A stretch of 64,000 bases of DNA from Rhynchonema sp. JSB1_4 (taxonomy: Eukaryota > Nematoda > Chromadorea > Monhysterida > Xyalidae). The stretch is from assembly GCA_030248065.1 (NCBI GenBank), contig JASAMV010003182.1, positions 1 to 64,000 of the forward strand, read 5' to 3'. The translations under genes were made by a program, and so were the position numbers. A model generated the notes under the pieces. That model had not been told where the DNA came from, made no database searches, and worked only from the letters and a program-made list of their open reading frames with translations. Position 1 is the first letter of the stretch. Every line of letters starts with the position of its first letter. Shown piece by piece: positions 22,101 to 36,300 of this stretch.

Positions 22101-25100
22101 GCATCGACCTATATGTGCTCTGGAATCTCAGTAAGTTTGTGTGTCTCGGCTGCCAAGTCACATCACAACCAGTCGGCTGTCGTTATCCCAAACTGTCCAA
22201 CCTTTCGCAATGGCGTCCTGCGTGTCATCACTTGCCTGGGTGCTGATCGTGTTTGCACTACCCACCGATCGCGTTCGTTTCTAAAAAAGCAATTCAGCTG
22301 CGAAGCATGAGACCTGCCATGAGACTTTCAAATAAGATTTTCGCGATATTGTGCAAAGCAGATCATTAAAGAGGTTAATTTCACTCACCTTATCACTGAT
22401 GAACGCCAGTTCGTTGTAGCCGATCTTCCACAACATTTTTGACATCTCGTTCTCCACCAGACTTTTCCTGTAACGTTTCTTATACTACGTATCTTACACC
22501 TCACGTGTTGGTTCTAGTGATAATCAAGCTGGTAATTGTGCTGTATCTACCGTATGTAGCTGACCAGCAGAATTACGACGACTGCAACAATCAGTGTCGC
22601 AGTCACAGCACCAACTAGAAGATACGTCAGCACTAAAAAAGCACAAGTTGGCACGGTATGTTGTATTTAGCATGGACAAAACCTTTAATGAACTATGGAA
22701 AGCAAAAATCGAAAGCCAACAATTCTGTCCATCTTTTTTAATGCACAATTCTCCATAGAATCCACAGGCCGGAGTATCGATTGGCACAAAACCTTGACGA
22801 GACTCCCAGATCATGCGTTCGGGCACCAACAAGTGGATCGTCTGTAATGAAAGGTGACTGAAAGGTTCAAAAGTATATGCTGATGAGATCAGCTGCATTC
22901 TTCAAATCAAATCCGTTTGATGAGCAGCGTGTTTCGCATACAGTCCACTAACATCACCATCCTCCTTGTACATCAACGCCTCAGCAAATGCCGTCATTTT
23001 CATGTTGCCGTCGAATCCGCGAATGACAAAATTTGGTTCACGGCCTCCGGTTTCGTCGATGACAACGTGACCAGACATGCCTACACCAATGATACGGTCA
23101 CTCTGTGTCACACAATACAATTGATGGAAAACGCCCAGTTTTACCAAGAAACTGTGCTTTTTTAGTCATATTCATGATCCATGTCCCCGCGTTGATGTCC
23201 CCGCCGGCCTCAATGGTTTTGTTAAGTGCGTACGCATACAGATACACGGCATCATGCAGAAACGGACTGTACAAAGAACCCTGAAAGTTTGCTGGATCGT
23301 AAGCTCAAATCACTCAATTAAATCCCCGGCTGCTTGGGCGCAAGCTCACGTATTGTTGGTCCAGATTCTCCTCCGAATCGTAATAGAACGGGTATTCCTT
23401 GATTCGCTGAATGATCTGTTTCTTGAAATAGTGCACCTCATCATCGGCGGCAAGTTTGGCTTCGAGCTGCAGACATTTGTTTCTAATTATCCATAGAATA
23501 ACAGAATCCTTAAAACAGAATAACAGTCTGACAAAAGCGTTTTTGGAAGGGACTGCTTCTACAAGAACAGCAACAAATGCAGCCCTGAAGTTTTACTAAC
23601 AGATCTATTGTTTGTCGGTAATGTCACTTACAAACATGCACGGAGTAAAAGCCATTTTTGCTTCCGCATCCCTGTCATCCTGTGTGTTCTTTGCGGTGAA
23701 TTGTGACCACATTTCGCTACGACTCATGTCACGCACGTAGTCCGGCATGATGTACACGTAGTCGGCACCGGCCATACCTGGGTTCAAAAATCAAATCAAA
23801 TGTTTACCGTACGTTCCGTTCCGCACAGTAGCCAATGGGATATTGGTAAGTGACACAGATGAACCTCATTTGACCAACCCAGTTGTTGCGCGCGCATCAT
23901 GAAACGACGATTGTCGTCCTCGCTCTCCATGCAGATAATCGCCACTGAAAACACCGGAAGCAATCAGTCGACAAACAGTTGGGAAATGGCTTCATGTACT
24001 CAAGAATACAATGTGTAATATGAATGTGCTTAAGTTCTGACCTCTTGCGAAATTGGGCAGTCCGATTAGGAACGCCTCCATTTGTGCGTCGGTTACGGTA
24101 GCGGCATCAATCGGCATGTTGTACACGTTGACAATTGGATACTTGGCTATGGCTTTGCGAATACCTGTGATAAAATTGGCTGTAAGTATCACGTTTGTGA
24201 AGTTGCAATTGCAGTTGAAATGATCTAAACCGGAGCACCGCAGTTGCGGTCGATAACAGGTACGAAATTAATTAGTTGTAGATTGGAAGAGCTTCTAACC
24301 GAACAAAAACTCAAGAACGGGCTTGAACAATGATTATACACAGCAATATAGGGTAAGGGTATTGACTCGCCTTCTCCGATACTGTAGCAGATGCGTGTTG
24401 CCTTGTCATCAGTGAACAGCATGCCAAATCGACTCCAATTGAAATAGGTCAACAGTTCACGAAGGGCGCGACCAAGTCTGAAAGACACTGCTCCCTACAC
24501 ATCATTGTGGGGTTCAGAATGGCATAAAAACAAAACACAATTGCAATTGTTTCAGAAGTTTTGGATTAATATTTCTACGTTGCAATTATTTTCAATTTCT
24601 AATGCAAAAGTCTATCTTTTCGTGACGGGTATATACCATAACATTGTCGTGTTTCACATACTCGGGAACAATAAAAAGAGAAAGATAAAAACATGAAAAT
24701 CAGATACTTTTCGACACGATTACAAACCTCAGCGATGAGCTAATCACTCTGACAAGTGTCGTGTATCGTTTTTCAGCCATAAGAACACTGGTCGATGCCC
24801 AACTGAACATTGGAACGTTGTAGTACTTGGCAACGACTGCGGTCGGCACAGCGGCTGAAACGTAATTGAAGCACACATTTTTGCGCTCTTCTTGTGCGCG
24901 AAATTTTGAAAAGTGAGTTCGTTCAAATAGCTACCCAGCTCGAAGTTGTACATAGAGCACATGTAAAGGAACTTGCAAATTGATCAAACATCAGGTCCGC
25001 CTTAGATGCTTATCCGGCTAACCAATAGAACAGGGTGGTCCAATAATCGAATTGACTTTGCTCTCCGTCACCAGTTTAATAAGTTCGCCAACAGCCGTTG

Positions 25101-26228
25101 CTTCGTGACACTGGGAGAAACCAACGCTGAATCTGAAACGTGGTCTCACACGTGGTCTTGCAAAAAAATTTGTTTTGTTCAATAATTTCGAGAGAAGCTT
25201 TATATACGTCAATGAAAGGGCCTTCATGTGACCAGTTCCCCTATAAGAAATCAAAGGCACGGGTGCTCACCTCCATTGTACGTTGGACAACAATCCCTCC
25301 CTGACCACTCTGTCCAACGCCACCGACACAGCGCCACCAGACGTTGAGTATCCGAATTTGTCATCGACCAATGGGACGCCATGTGGGATCAGGATCCCGA
25401 CTTGAGCGTATACTTTCGTTCGATTCTCGCTATCTGGAACCACCAAACCGCCTTCCATGCAGTAGTTACAGAACTAAAAAACGGTTTGCACTTTGCTGGC
25501 CACCGCGCGTGGCTGGTAGTGGTTGGTTTGGCTGGCATCAAACTGGGTTGTGTCACTCTCACTATTTCGCTGGTTCTGTGATTTCGACCACTGTGAAAGT
25601 TGCTCTAAATTCACAACTGAATAACTTATGCTGATCGGAGTCATTCAAACAATGAAATCACAAGGTACATGACATGACACAACTCAACAGGCTGCAAGGC
25701 CTCACCACCACCATTTCGCGCCGTTGCCAGCAAAGTGCATACCGCCCAAAGAATACGTATAAAAGGTTGATGCCCCGTCACACCAAACAAAAAAGAATTA
25801 GAAAATATTTTTTATTGACTCGGGATGATGTGCATGGCAAATGCAATTCCAATCGAAAACTCAGCTCATGGATGAATTTAGGATAAACTGTAAACTTGCA
25901 AAACCAATTGAATCTCCGTTACCGGTCCCATCTGTTCCTGTTAAAATGTTACTTTTAAACAACATCAATCTTTCAACATTTTAACATTAGTTGCACTTTC
26001 AAGTATCTAAAGTTTCATCGAAGGGCTAACTTTAGAACCACACTGACTCACTCACAACAGTTCCAGTGATGACTTTCTGAACTCACCCTCAACGGACCAA
26101 GCGTCTCGTGACGTGGTCGAACTGCTGGAATCCTGGTTTGATCGTGCCCCACTGATTGTGTTCTGCGCATGCACCAAAATATTGACCATTGTGGCCACAA
26201 ACCCCAGCAGTACCCAGGTCGACACCAT
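19109..26228 (-). CDS. Receptor guanylyl cyclase-like protein, paralogue A (catalytic residues degenerate)
   Basis: About 29 exons. ATG 26228 starts a signal peptide (MVSTWVLLGFVATMVNILV). The ANF-receptor-type ectodomain is encoded from about 25950 to 22720. The transmembrane helix (22540-22640) includes [20 protein letters not shown]. The kinase-homology domain follows ([62 protein letters not shown]), then a linker ([20 protein letters not shown]) and the cyclase domain (20225-19570). The C-terminal exons end in YWLLGKSS plus a Ser/Ala-rich tail at TGA 19109. In the cyclase domain the first metal site reads IVEMGNF for FSDIVGF and the second reads [10 protein letters not shown] for VETIGDAYMV. 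The NTASRME helix reads EIAERLE, so both metal Asp and the catalytic Asn are replaced while Arg and the purine-site Glu remain. Cyclase activity is therefore doubtful. The exon encoding [14 protein letters not shown] ends at a GC donor. The exon 2/3 junction is unresolved: this copy is one base shorter there than its paralogues. Confidence 0.85.
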
Positions 26229-27320
26229 GTTCACACAGTGCAAGGAACGGATAATAACTTTGATAACACTGTCGAGGTTCAAGTTAACTTAGCAACCTTT
26301 TTAAAACACACTATGTACATAAAAACTCATGGAAAGCATCTGAAGCCAAGTAAGGAAAGAAAGCTCATCAACCACGGTCCGACGGACTTGTGTACAGTTT
26401 GCAGCGGTCCTTGCTAATAAGCCTCGTGACTTGGATTTTGTATTAGTTACGCTTGACAAGCACAACGGAAAGATGAGCAAGATCCATTAATAAACGTTAT
26501 ATCATTAAAACGACACTCGTAGCTCACGCAAAAATAATGCCCTGCAGATCAAATTGTCTTCACACAGAGCTCATCGTTCAGGCACACGATCAAAGCGTTT
26601 TCCAACTTCTGCTGGATATCTCGTGCTTTCGTTAACAATTGCTGGTCGTCTATCTTACGGTAGGTATGCATGTATGTGAGTACACAGAGGGTGATCCAAC
26701 AAAAATGGAAATCTTTATTGATGAGCTTTGATCTCGGCCGCAAAAAAACCCTGATGTACGTGTTGCACCTCGATTGGAAGCCCAGGCGTATTACTGCCTT
26801 GCAATAGAATAAGGTCCAGTGCATTGTTTTAACTGATGAGCTACTGACTGTTACGTGAACGACCTAAAGTACCCACGCGCTCTTTCGCTTGCAGTTGTCC
26901 ACAACCGAAGGTGCACCTGATTTGCTTTAATGTAGCGCAGCACATTTGTAAAAACACCCTGCAGGTGTCACAACTATAATTTAGTCTCAATTGGAAAAGC
27001 CGAACCCTCCACAACAGTTACTCTTTATTTCCTAGGTTCGGTTGGATTGAATAAAACGGTTTTGGTGCTGGATCAAACTCGTAAAAACAGAGCTAAACGG
27101 ATTGCAACAACCAGACAGAATCAGTGAGAGGAATGGTTATCCTGTCTAAAACGCCCTCATTGAAGCAATTGGTACAAACAAACTAGTGCAACAGCAAGGC
27201 ACATTTACAAACGACAAGATCACAAACAATTGTAAAAAATGTGAACATAATTGGTACAAATATAATATGTGCAAGCACGTACGAGCTGATTTATTCACGC
27301 CACTTGTTTTCTCTTCCTTT
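26229..27320. other. Intergenic between cyclase paralogues A and B
   Basis: It must contain the paralogue A promoter. A minus-strand frame at 26549-26824 ends in an exon-like stretch (KLENALIVCLNDELCVKTI), but no family or partner exon was found, so no gene is called. Confidence 0.45.
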
Positions 27321-30300
27321 TCATTCAGCACCCGATTTCGCAGCACTCGACGCACTTGCCCGACTCTGAGCTCGACTATCCTGTCCGCCTGCATCTGTGC
27401 TCGTCATACTGCGCACGTCAGTGTGGCTGAAACGCATACAAGGCTAGCTTCTTCAAAGTGCTGGAGACCTGAAGCCTCAATCTAAAGAATATACAGTACC
27501 TGGTTCTAGCCACCGATCGTCCACTGGTTGTGTCACTTGTGTTGTCGAATATTGTGTTCGAACTCTTACCCAACAGCCAATATGTGAACATCACTCCATG
27601 TCCCTTCACCACAATCTCACCCCTCGCCTTCGCCACATAGCCACCACCCAGATCCATTAAGAGACCGTGCGTGCACTCGCTCATGTGAATACAAGAAACT
27701 GGAAGGGGGTTTTGAGTTTTGTGTAAACTCTGATGTTATACATTCAAGTTGTTTCCAGATCTGAGACAGAATCGCGGATCTTGCTTAAGATTATCGATAT
27801 GATTCTGACTGAAAATTAGAAAAGCAAATTGCACACTTTTTCCGGTTTCTTCCAGGCGTTCCGCAATTTCCACCGTGGGGCCAAATACGCAAAAACGAGG
27901 AATTGCTGTGCCAGCGACTCCAGCTGTTACTGGGCCTGAAATATATCAGCAATTAATGTATACATATACGGCTGCGGCGAAAAACTGCCGAATGCTCATA
28001 CCAGAATGCACTCCCACGCGTAACTGCAAGTTTGCATCCTTGCCACTCTTGGCAACGGCACCCTCTCCCGCATCGGTCACTAGATTCAGTGCCAAATCAG
28101 CGATAATCTGTGCGTGTTGATTGCCGTTGCGATCCGGCACTCCGCTGATACCGATCACGCCGCTGCCCAGTGATTCAACCTGGAATCGATTAAATTACTG
28201 ACTCGCTATCCATCAATCAGTCACTCAGGCAATCAACAGTCAGTTCAATCAATCATTCATCAGTAAATTATTCTATTGAGCAATTAGTAAATGAACCAGT
28301 CAACCGTTAATTTATTCAATCAATTACTTAAGCAACCGATCAACAAATCAATCAATCTGTCCCTCACCCGATACGCCTCGTATTTATCGATCGTTTCATT
28401 CACATAATGTTGCACATCATTCAGCATATCAACACATTGTAGAGCGTTTTTGCCAAATATCATTTCGTCGAAGTTGCCCATCTCCACAATGATTACGGTC
28501 GCAGTATCGTATTTCTCGGGTTCCACAATCTGACCGGACTTCATTTTGTCGGCGATTGACCTGAAATACGGTTTCATGGGGATGAATAAACTTGCGATGG
28601 GCAGGTAAGCCACTTAAATGGATCACACATTTGCATCACTGTACTGTTTTCCTGCGAAAGGAAAAACCATTCGACTTACTTCGGCAACAGCTGGTACACC
28701 ATCGTGTCAGCCTTCTTCAGTTCATCGGCAACTTGCTTGTTTCTGTCGACCACCGTTTGCTCGAGACCTTTGTTAAACATACATTGCGTCAGAAACGTCG
28801 TTGAGTTTGTTTGATTGACGCAGGGTTATGTTGTCTCAGCCGTTTGAGTTACTTACATGCAAGGGGTATATGCATGCAATCTATCAAAAACAGGTATACC
28901 TTGCGTGAACTTTTCCATCATTTTCAACGCGTGGTCCATCAGGTTGATCTTGCGCCCGCGACCCATTGCACGAACAGTTGATTTGATCTGCATCAAAATT
29001 GATAAGAATTCGTTCTTGTTGGGTCGCTTATTGCACGATGAATCGGTGCACCAATAAAGAAAGTTTTGTATTAAATATAAACGGAAGCCATTCAATGTAC
29101 AGAATGGAAATTTGGTCTGAACGATGGATCTTCCTTCCAACAATCGTTCATCAATTGGATCATTGCTGGATCGGCCTCACTTGAATTGCTGATGTTGACA
29201 GTCGGACGGAACGGTGGTGACTCGCATTTGGCCACACGCAAAACGCAATCTAAAAGCAAACGTGAACCAAACTTTGAGCGTTTTTCTGTAGTCGAGCGCT
29301 AACCATGCTACCAAGAAACTCGCAACCATATGTTCTACGTGCACTATGTAGCACTAGGGTCTCATTTCAAATAATGCGTTGAATGTCCAAACTGGAGGTT
29401 CTTACCTCCCATCCCGATATTATCGTTGCAAAACGGTCGATCGCGACACAACACCTCCTGAATGACAATCGCAAACGAGTACACATCGCCCTCCATCGAA
29501 CCACCCACTGGCGGCTCCATCATCCGCAGATATTCGGGCGCCGTCCACAGCTTCTCTGAGATACCATTAGTTCATCATCATCGTAGTGTAAAATCATAAT
29601 TTTTTCATAACGTTTAGCAGTTGAGCTATAATTGTTTTGATTTGCATCTGAATTTCGGCGTGCGTAACACTCACACTGTTATGGCGAATTTGTTGAGTCT
29701 GGTTCAAGTTTCAGTTTTTTAAGCTCGTGCCCTTTGTCGTGGTTGTATGTGAATGCGTAAATGCTAAACAAGCCTGACCGTGCTAAACTGCCGCTTGATG
29801 CTTGGCGTGTGTGTAAAATCAAACAATGGCTCACTAATACACTAAAGCAGATTTTTTTCGACCGTCTTTAGAAACTGGGAGAATTCCAGGCAGCGGGCGG
29901 GGAGTACTAGACCAGTGGTCGACAGTACCTTTTGCCTCCTTCTTATTCGTTCGCATTTTGTTCAGTCCGTAGTCCGTGACTTTGAGCACCCACGCCTGAT
30001 CAATAAGACAATTCGATGATCGGAGTCGACCCATCGAACCCAACATCGAATGCAGATATTCCATGCCCTGAAAAAGCATAATGGGCTAAGCAACATGACA
30101 TCCTTTTTATTTGTACACTGGTCCTGGGTGAATGTTAAGGAATTGATTGCGATGTGATTGTTTCGGCACTCCATGGTGGGGATTCTTATATGAACCAGGA
30201 GTTGTGATGGGACGTGAATCCGCAAAGACCTGTCATCCCATGTCTCATTGGTATCCTGTGCTTGGTGGAAAAGGCCTATTATCCTTTTATGCCCAAATGT

Positions 30301-33300
30301 ATCTTCATTGGCTAGACTAAAGGCAAAAACTTTGTCGAATCAAATGTACTAAACTCACCAATTTGAAGGAAGGAATACATCCGACGCTTAGAGTGCAGTG
30401 TAGATCGATATTATAAACTCAGTGCTGGGACTGGACAGGATTCAAAATGATATCCCTGAAATGATGTAGTTTTCTTTCCAATTTGGAAAGCTGTGGTGAT
30501 GTTTTTATAAAGCCTACCATTGTCACCCACAGTGAAACTCACGTTGCACATGTCTTTGATGAGCGAATATTTGAAGAACCAATCCAACTTGTAGTTGTCG
30601 TTGTGCAGAACGTCCTGAAATTAAATCCGTTATGGTATTTTGATGGTGATGTTAGTTTTTTTGAAGCCCGATATGTAGCTGCACCTCCAAACTGCCTTTC
30701 GATTGATATTTCCAGACGGACGATGGTTTGGGTGCGTCGAGCACAAGGCCGTGGAACAAATTCAAGTTGTCGTGGACCAGGTCACGCATCTGATTAAAAT
30801 TGAGCGTTCATGGGGTAAATCAAAGACTGAAAATGCGTTTGAATCCGTACAGTAGCGGGAACTCACATTTCGCATATGTTCATGATCCTGTTGACTGCTA
30901 AACACCATTGAACCATTGTGTTCCTTAACCCAACACAGTACAGCTTTATAATGCGCAACGTTCGTGTACCCTTTAATCATGTGATATCTAGATATTGGGA
31001 TTCAATTAACTCCAATTTTGAAAGCGATTTGAACTCGATTGGGACCGTCCCTTCAATGCTCCAGACCTTTCGCAATTGCGTCCTGCGTGTCATCACTTGC
31101 CTGGGTGCTGATCGTGTTTGCACTACCCACCGATCGTGTTCGTTTCAAAAAAAATGATTTATTTTGAAGAATGCGACCAAGAATTGCAACTTTCAAACTA
31201 GAAAACTTGTGATATAGGGCAAACGGATTATTAAACGGGTTTATCCAACCGAACCTTATCACTAATGAACGCCAGTTCGTTGTAGCCGATCTTCCACAGC
31301 ATTTTTGACATTTCGTTCTCCACCAGACTTTTCCTATATAATTTACTTGTGCATGTGCTGTGACCTTTGAGCTCACATCGGCAGAGATTCTATTTCGATA
31401 ATCAACTATTCGTACTGCACCTACCGAATGTAGCTGACCAGCAGAATAACGATAACAGCGACGATTAGTGTCGCCGTCACAGCTCCAACCAGAACGTACG
31501 TCAGCACTGAAATTTACATGTGTACACTCAAAAATAATATGATGTATTTTTAAAAAGACGAAATCGATCCAAAAATTTGGCGTACGATTCTGTCCATCGT
31601 TTTTTATGCACAATTCCCCATAAAATCCACAGGCCGGAGTGTCGATGGGCACAAATCCTTGGCGTGAAGCCCAGATCATGCGTTCGGGCACCAACAAGTG
31701 AATCGTCTGTGATTAGAGAATGAGAGATTCAATGGTACCAAAACACGCAGCGAAGGCCGAATCAGCTCCGAATCCAGGCAGAGCTTATCCAGTTGGGCTA
31801 CGGCAACACAAGTGCAATTTCTGTCCGGATCGTGGTTTTCTATGGAGTTGAATCACTGCTTTCGACCGACGCCAAAGTTGTGAGCCAAGTTAATTACAAC
31901 TCACATCGCCATCCTCTTTATACATCAACGCCTCGGCAAATGCCGTCATTTTCATGTTGCCGTCGAATCCGCGAATGACAAAATTCGGTTCGCGACCACC
32001 GGTTTCGTCGATGACAACGTGACCAGACACGCCTACACCAAGGATACGGTCACTTTGGTTGACTAATTGAAGAGAAAAAGATGAGGTTTACCAAGAAACT
32101 GTGCTTTTTTGGTCATATTCATGATCCAAGTCCCCGCATTGATGTCTCCACCGGCTTCAATGGTTTTGTTGAGTGCGTACGCGTACAGATACACGGCGTC
32201 GTGAAGAAAAGGACTGTACAAAGAACCCTGAAAGTTCGTTGGATCGTGAGATTAGATCAGTCGGTTAGATCCTGAACTGCGCAAGCTCACGTATTGTTGA
32301 TCCAGATTCTTCTCCGAATCGTAATAGAACGGATATTCCTTGATTCGCTGAATGATCTGCTTCTTGAAATAGTGGACCTCGTCTTCTGCAGACAGTTTGG
32401 CTTCGAGCTGCAATTATTTTGCATTATTCAACGCTTGAAAACGCTGAGATAGGCAGAGGAGAGAACTGTCTATTCTGTCTGTTCAAAACAAAACTGCATA
32501 TTTCTGACGTGTTCTTATCAGGCCTTTTTCGTTCACTTACAAACATGCACGAGGTAAATGCTAGCTTTGCCTCAGCATCCCTGTCATCCTGTGTGTCCTT
32601 AGCCGTGAACTGCGACCACATTTCGCTACGACTCATGTCACGTACGTAGTCCGGCATGATGTATACAAAGTCGGCACCGGCCATACCTGAAGCAATGATC
32701 AAATTTCCTGTCATGCATTCCACATACCTGGTGGCGATAGGGAAAAAGGCAGATGAAGGGTACTAGTGAAGGGGGCGCCCCCATTCAAAAGCAGCTGAAA
32801 TTGGCGTTTTTGTAATCCAACTTTATAATGTCTATAAGTTCTTATGTCTATTGCATGCAGCATCTACAGGTTGTCTGGTCACTTTATGGGACACCGGTAT
32901 TGCTCATGCACAAGTTACCGATATTCACTGCTTGATGAGCGGGAATAAATGCGGGATGCAATAATTTGATTTTGCCTCGTTTCGCTTTGCTGCGGTGAGG
33001 AGTGGTGGCCGCACCAGTCAAGCGAAGCAAATGCGAGTTCGAGGCCATGGCAGGCAATCATTGAGCAGTCACACCTGGTGATGGGCTAACGCCTGAAATT
33101 TTCCCGCTTTTTTCGCGCTTTCGCGCTTCGCGCCGCGCGCGAGGAGGGCGCGAGACCGATTTTCAATTTCACGCCTGGGGCGAAGTCGCGCTGCGCGCTT
33201 AGGGCGCAGTCACGCAAACGCGTCTGTGGGCCGCGGGTCAGAAAGAAATTCGATGTCCTAGGACCCGCCCCGCGTTTTCATGGCCGCACTTGAGGGGCGC

Positions 33301-36300
33301 GGTTTGCGAGTCACTTCGAAACATTTATGCGGCTGTAACACACAAAAATAAAGCAATCAGCGCTGGGCTATGGCACGTACCGTATGCGGCGTTGGCTAGA
33401 CGCTGATTGGTTTATTTTTGTGTGTTACAGCGGAATAAATGTTTTGAAGTGTCCCAAGAATCGCCACCCGCAAGTGCGGCCATGCAAATGCGGAGCGGTC
33501 CTTGGACATAGAATTGTTTTTTCTGATCTGCACCCCTCAACCGCGTTTGTGTGGCCGCACCCTTAGCGCTATGATGCCATGGCGCGACTACACTGAGTGC
33601 AGTAATGTTCGTCTGTTTCGCCCTGCTTTCGGAGACAGACCTGGCGCCAGGGCTCGAACGCCTCTGGCAAATTTGCATCCAAAGAACCCCACCAGTAGAT
33701 CTTATTGCTCAGCTGTAACATCACTGCGTGCAAACTCATAAACAGAGTTTCGTCACATCTGTGCGCATAGCGAGGGCAGAGAGCCACGACAAGCAGTGCA
33801 CAAAGTGAAGTCACAATGTACTGAGTAAAGTAATGTTGGTCTGCTTCTCAAATTTCGCACCTTAATGAGGTACTATGTACCTAGTATAGTACGGTACTCT
33901 CAATAGTACTCTCAAACGTTGATACATCTAAATTTTTACACCGGAAAATGACACTGATGACCACATTTACGCACTTCGATGGACTGCAATTGATAAATAT
34001 TTTGGTAAATTCGCATTGAAACATTGCATTGTTAAATGCTTTGTAATTTTTAATGTATATTTGCGTTGAAATTACTGGTGAGCGCGATAAAGCGCGAAAG
34101 CACGATGTCGCGCTTGGCGTCGGGCGCGAAGAAGGCGCGAGACCGATTTTTAATTTCGGCTTCATCGCAAAGGGGCGCTAAGATAAAATTTCAGGCGCGA
34201 GCTAATCACCAGCCACGCTATTGCCCGTCGATCCATTTACCGTAACCAAACGGCCCCTCCCAAGGACCACCGTAGATAACAATGTGTGCGAGCTATGTAG
34301 TACCACTAGAGTGACCAGACGCGCTAGTTGGCATTCACAAAAAAGGCCAATTGTAGCTGTTTCGAATGGGAAGCACCTGCTCCACTAGTACCCACATGAA
34401 GCTCAATTGCGGCTAACCCAGTTGTTGCGCGCGCATCATGAAACGGCGATTGTCCTCCTCGTTCTCCATGCAAATGATCGCCACTGCAAAGCATCGAAAA
34501 CAATCTCTCGAACGACGAATAGAAAATGATAAAAAATTCGAGAATGCGAAGTGAAGTATGGGCATGCTTCCGTTCTGACCTCTTGCGAAATTGGGTAGTC
34601 CGATTAGGAACGCTTCCATTTGTGCGTCGGTCACGGTAGCGGCATCAATCGGCATGTTGTACACGTTGACGATTGGATACTTGGATATGGCTTTGCGAAC
34701 ACCTAGGTTTTACCACATTGCGCAAGCGCACGTTATCAATGTATGGACCTGTGCTCGGTACCATTCTTCCCATCGTCCCATAGCCCTGATCGGTAACAAG
34801 CCGGAGTAAGCGGTGTGGGTTTGCTTTATGGCAGCAGACGTTGCATGACAAAGGGGTGCGAATGGACATTCCAAAATCCTTTGCGAACAAAGGTTGCTTT
34901 CTCCGACTGTGGCTCGAGAGCGAATGTTTCATGAGCAGAAATGGACAAGGTGGCCAGAGAAATCACTTGACTTCAGCATTTGATCGTTGATTGATTGGCC
35001 TAATGGCAGTAAATTTTAGCACTGTTGATTTTGACTGACCTTGGCCGATATTATAGCAGATTCGTGTTGCTTTGTCATCAGTGAACAGCATGCCGAACCG
35101 ACTCCAATTAAAGTACGTCAACAGTTCACGCAGAGCGCGACCAAGCCTGAAAGACCCTGGTATCGAATTGTTGTGTTCAGAGAGAGATGGAAAAGTGACA
35201 AAACTAAAAATTTCGGAACTTTTCGACGCAATTACGAACCTCAGCGATGAGCTAATGACTCTGACGAGAGTGGTGTATCGTTTTTCAGCCATGAGAACAC
35301 TGGTCGATGCCCAACTGAACATTGGGACGTTGTAGTACTTGGCAACGACTGCGGTCGGCACAGCGGCTGAAACGTAATTGAAGCACACAATTCTACGCGT
35401 TTTGCGACTCGACAATTGTTTTTAATTTGAAGTTTACTTTAACAGCTGTAACATTAGGTCTGCTTTACTAAACGTATCCGGCTAACCAATAGAACACGGT
35501 GGTCCAATAATCGAGTTGACCTTGCTTTCCGTGACCAATTTGATAAGCTCACCAACAGCCGTTGCTTCGTGGCACTGGGAGAAACCAACGCTGAACCTGA
35601 AATACGTTGTCGTATTGCAGAACATTTGCTTTGTTTATTGTGTTCGATTCTATCCCGTACTCTAAAACACTTTAAGGGCATCGGTTTAGTTATGCCCAAA
35701 TGGTGTCACCTCCATTGCACATTGGACAGCAATCCCTCCCTGACCACTCTGTCCAACGCCACCGACACGGCACCACCTGATGTTGAGTATCCGAATTTGT
35801 CATCGACCAAGGGGATGCCATGCGGGATTAGGATGCCGACTTGCGCGTACACTGTCGTTCGATTCTCGCTGTCTGAAACCACCAAGCACGCCTTGGAGGC
35901 AATACAGTAGTTACACAAATAAAGGGTGGTTGATGTGGTTGATGCCCATCAATTGCACAGGACAAGAAGGAAATTGAGCCACAATGTTATTGACAACTCC
36001 CCGGGTTGAGGTGGGTGCCAATTGCAACTGCAATCGAACGAACCTCAGTCCATGGACAAATTTATGATAAACAGTAAACTTGCAAAACCAATTGAATCTC
36101 CATTACCAGTCCCATCTGTTCCTGTTAAAATGTTACTGTTAAACGTCATGTTTTAATATTAGTTGCATTTGCACCTGTGTCAGAGCACCTTAAGTTTCAT
36201 TAGGCCAACTGGAAGGTCACTCATAACAGTTCCACTTATGTATAACTCTCTGAACTCACCCTCAACAGACCAAGCGTCACGTGACGTGGTCGAACTGCTG

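Noticed and set aside
26549..26824. Minus-strand frame ending KLENALIVCLNDELCVKTI
   Set aside because: Looks exon-like but has no partner exon, domain or known family between the two cyclase genes.
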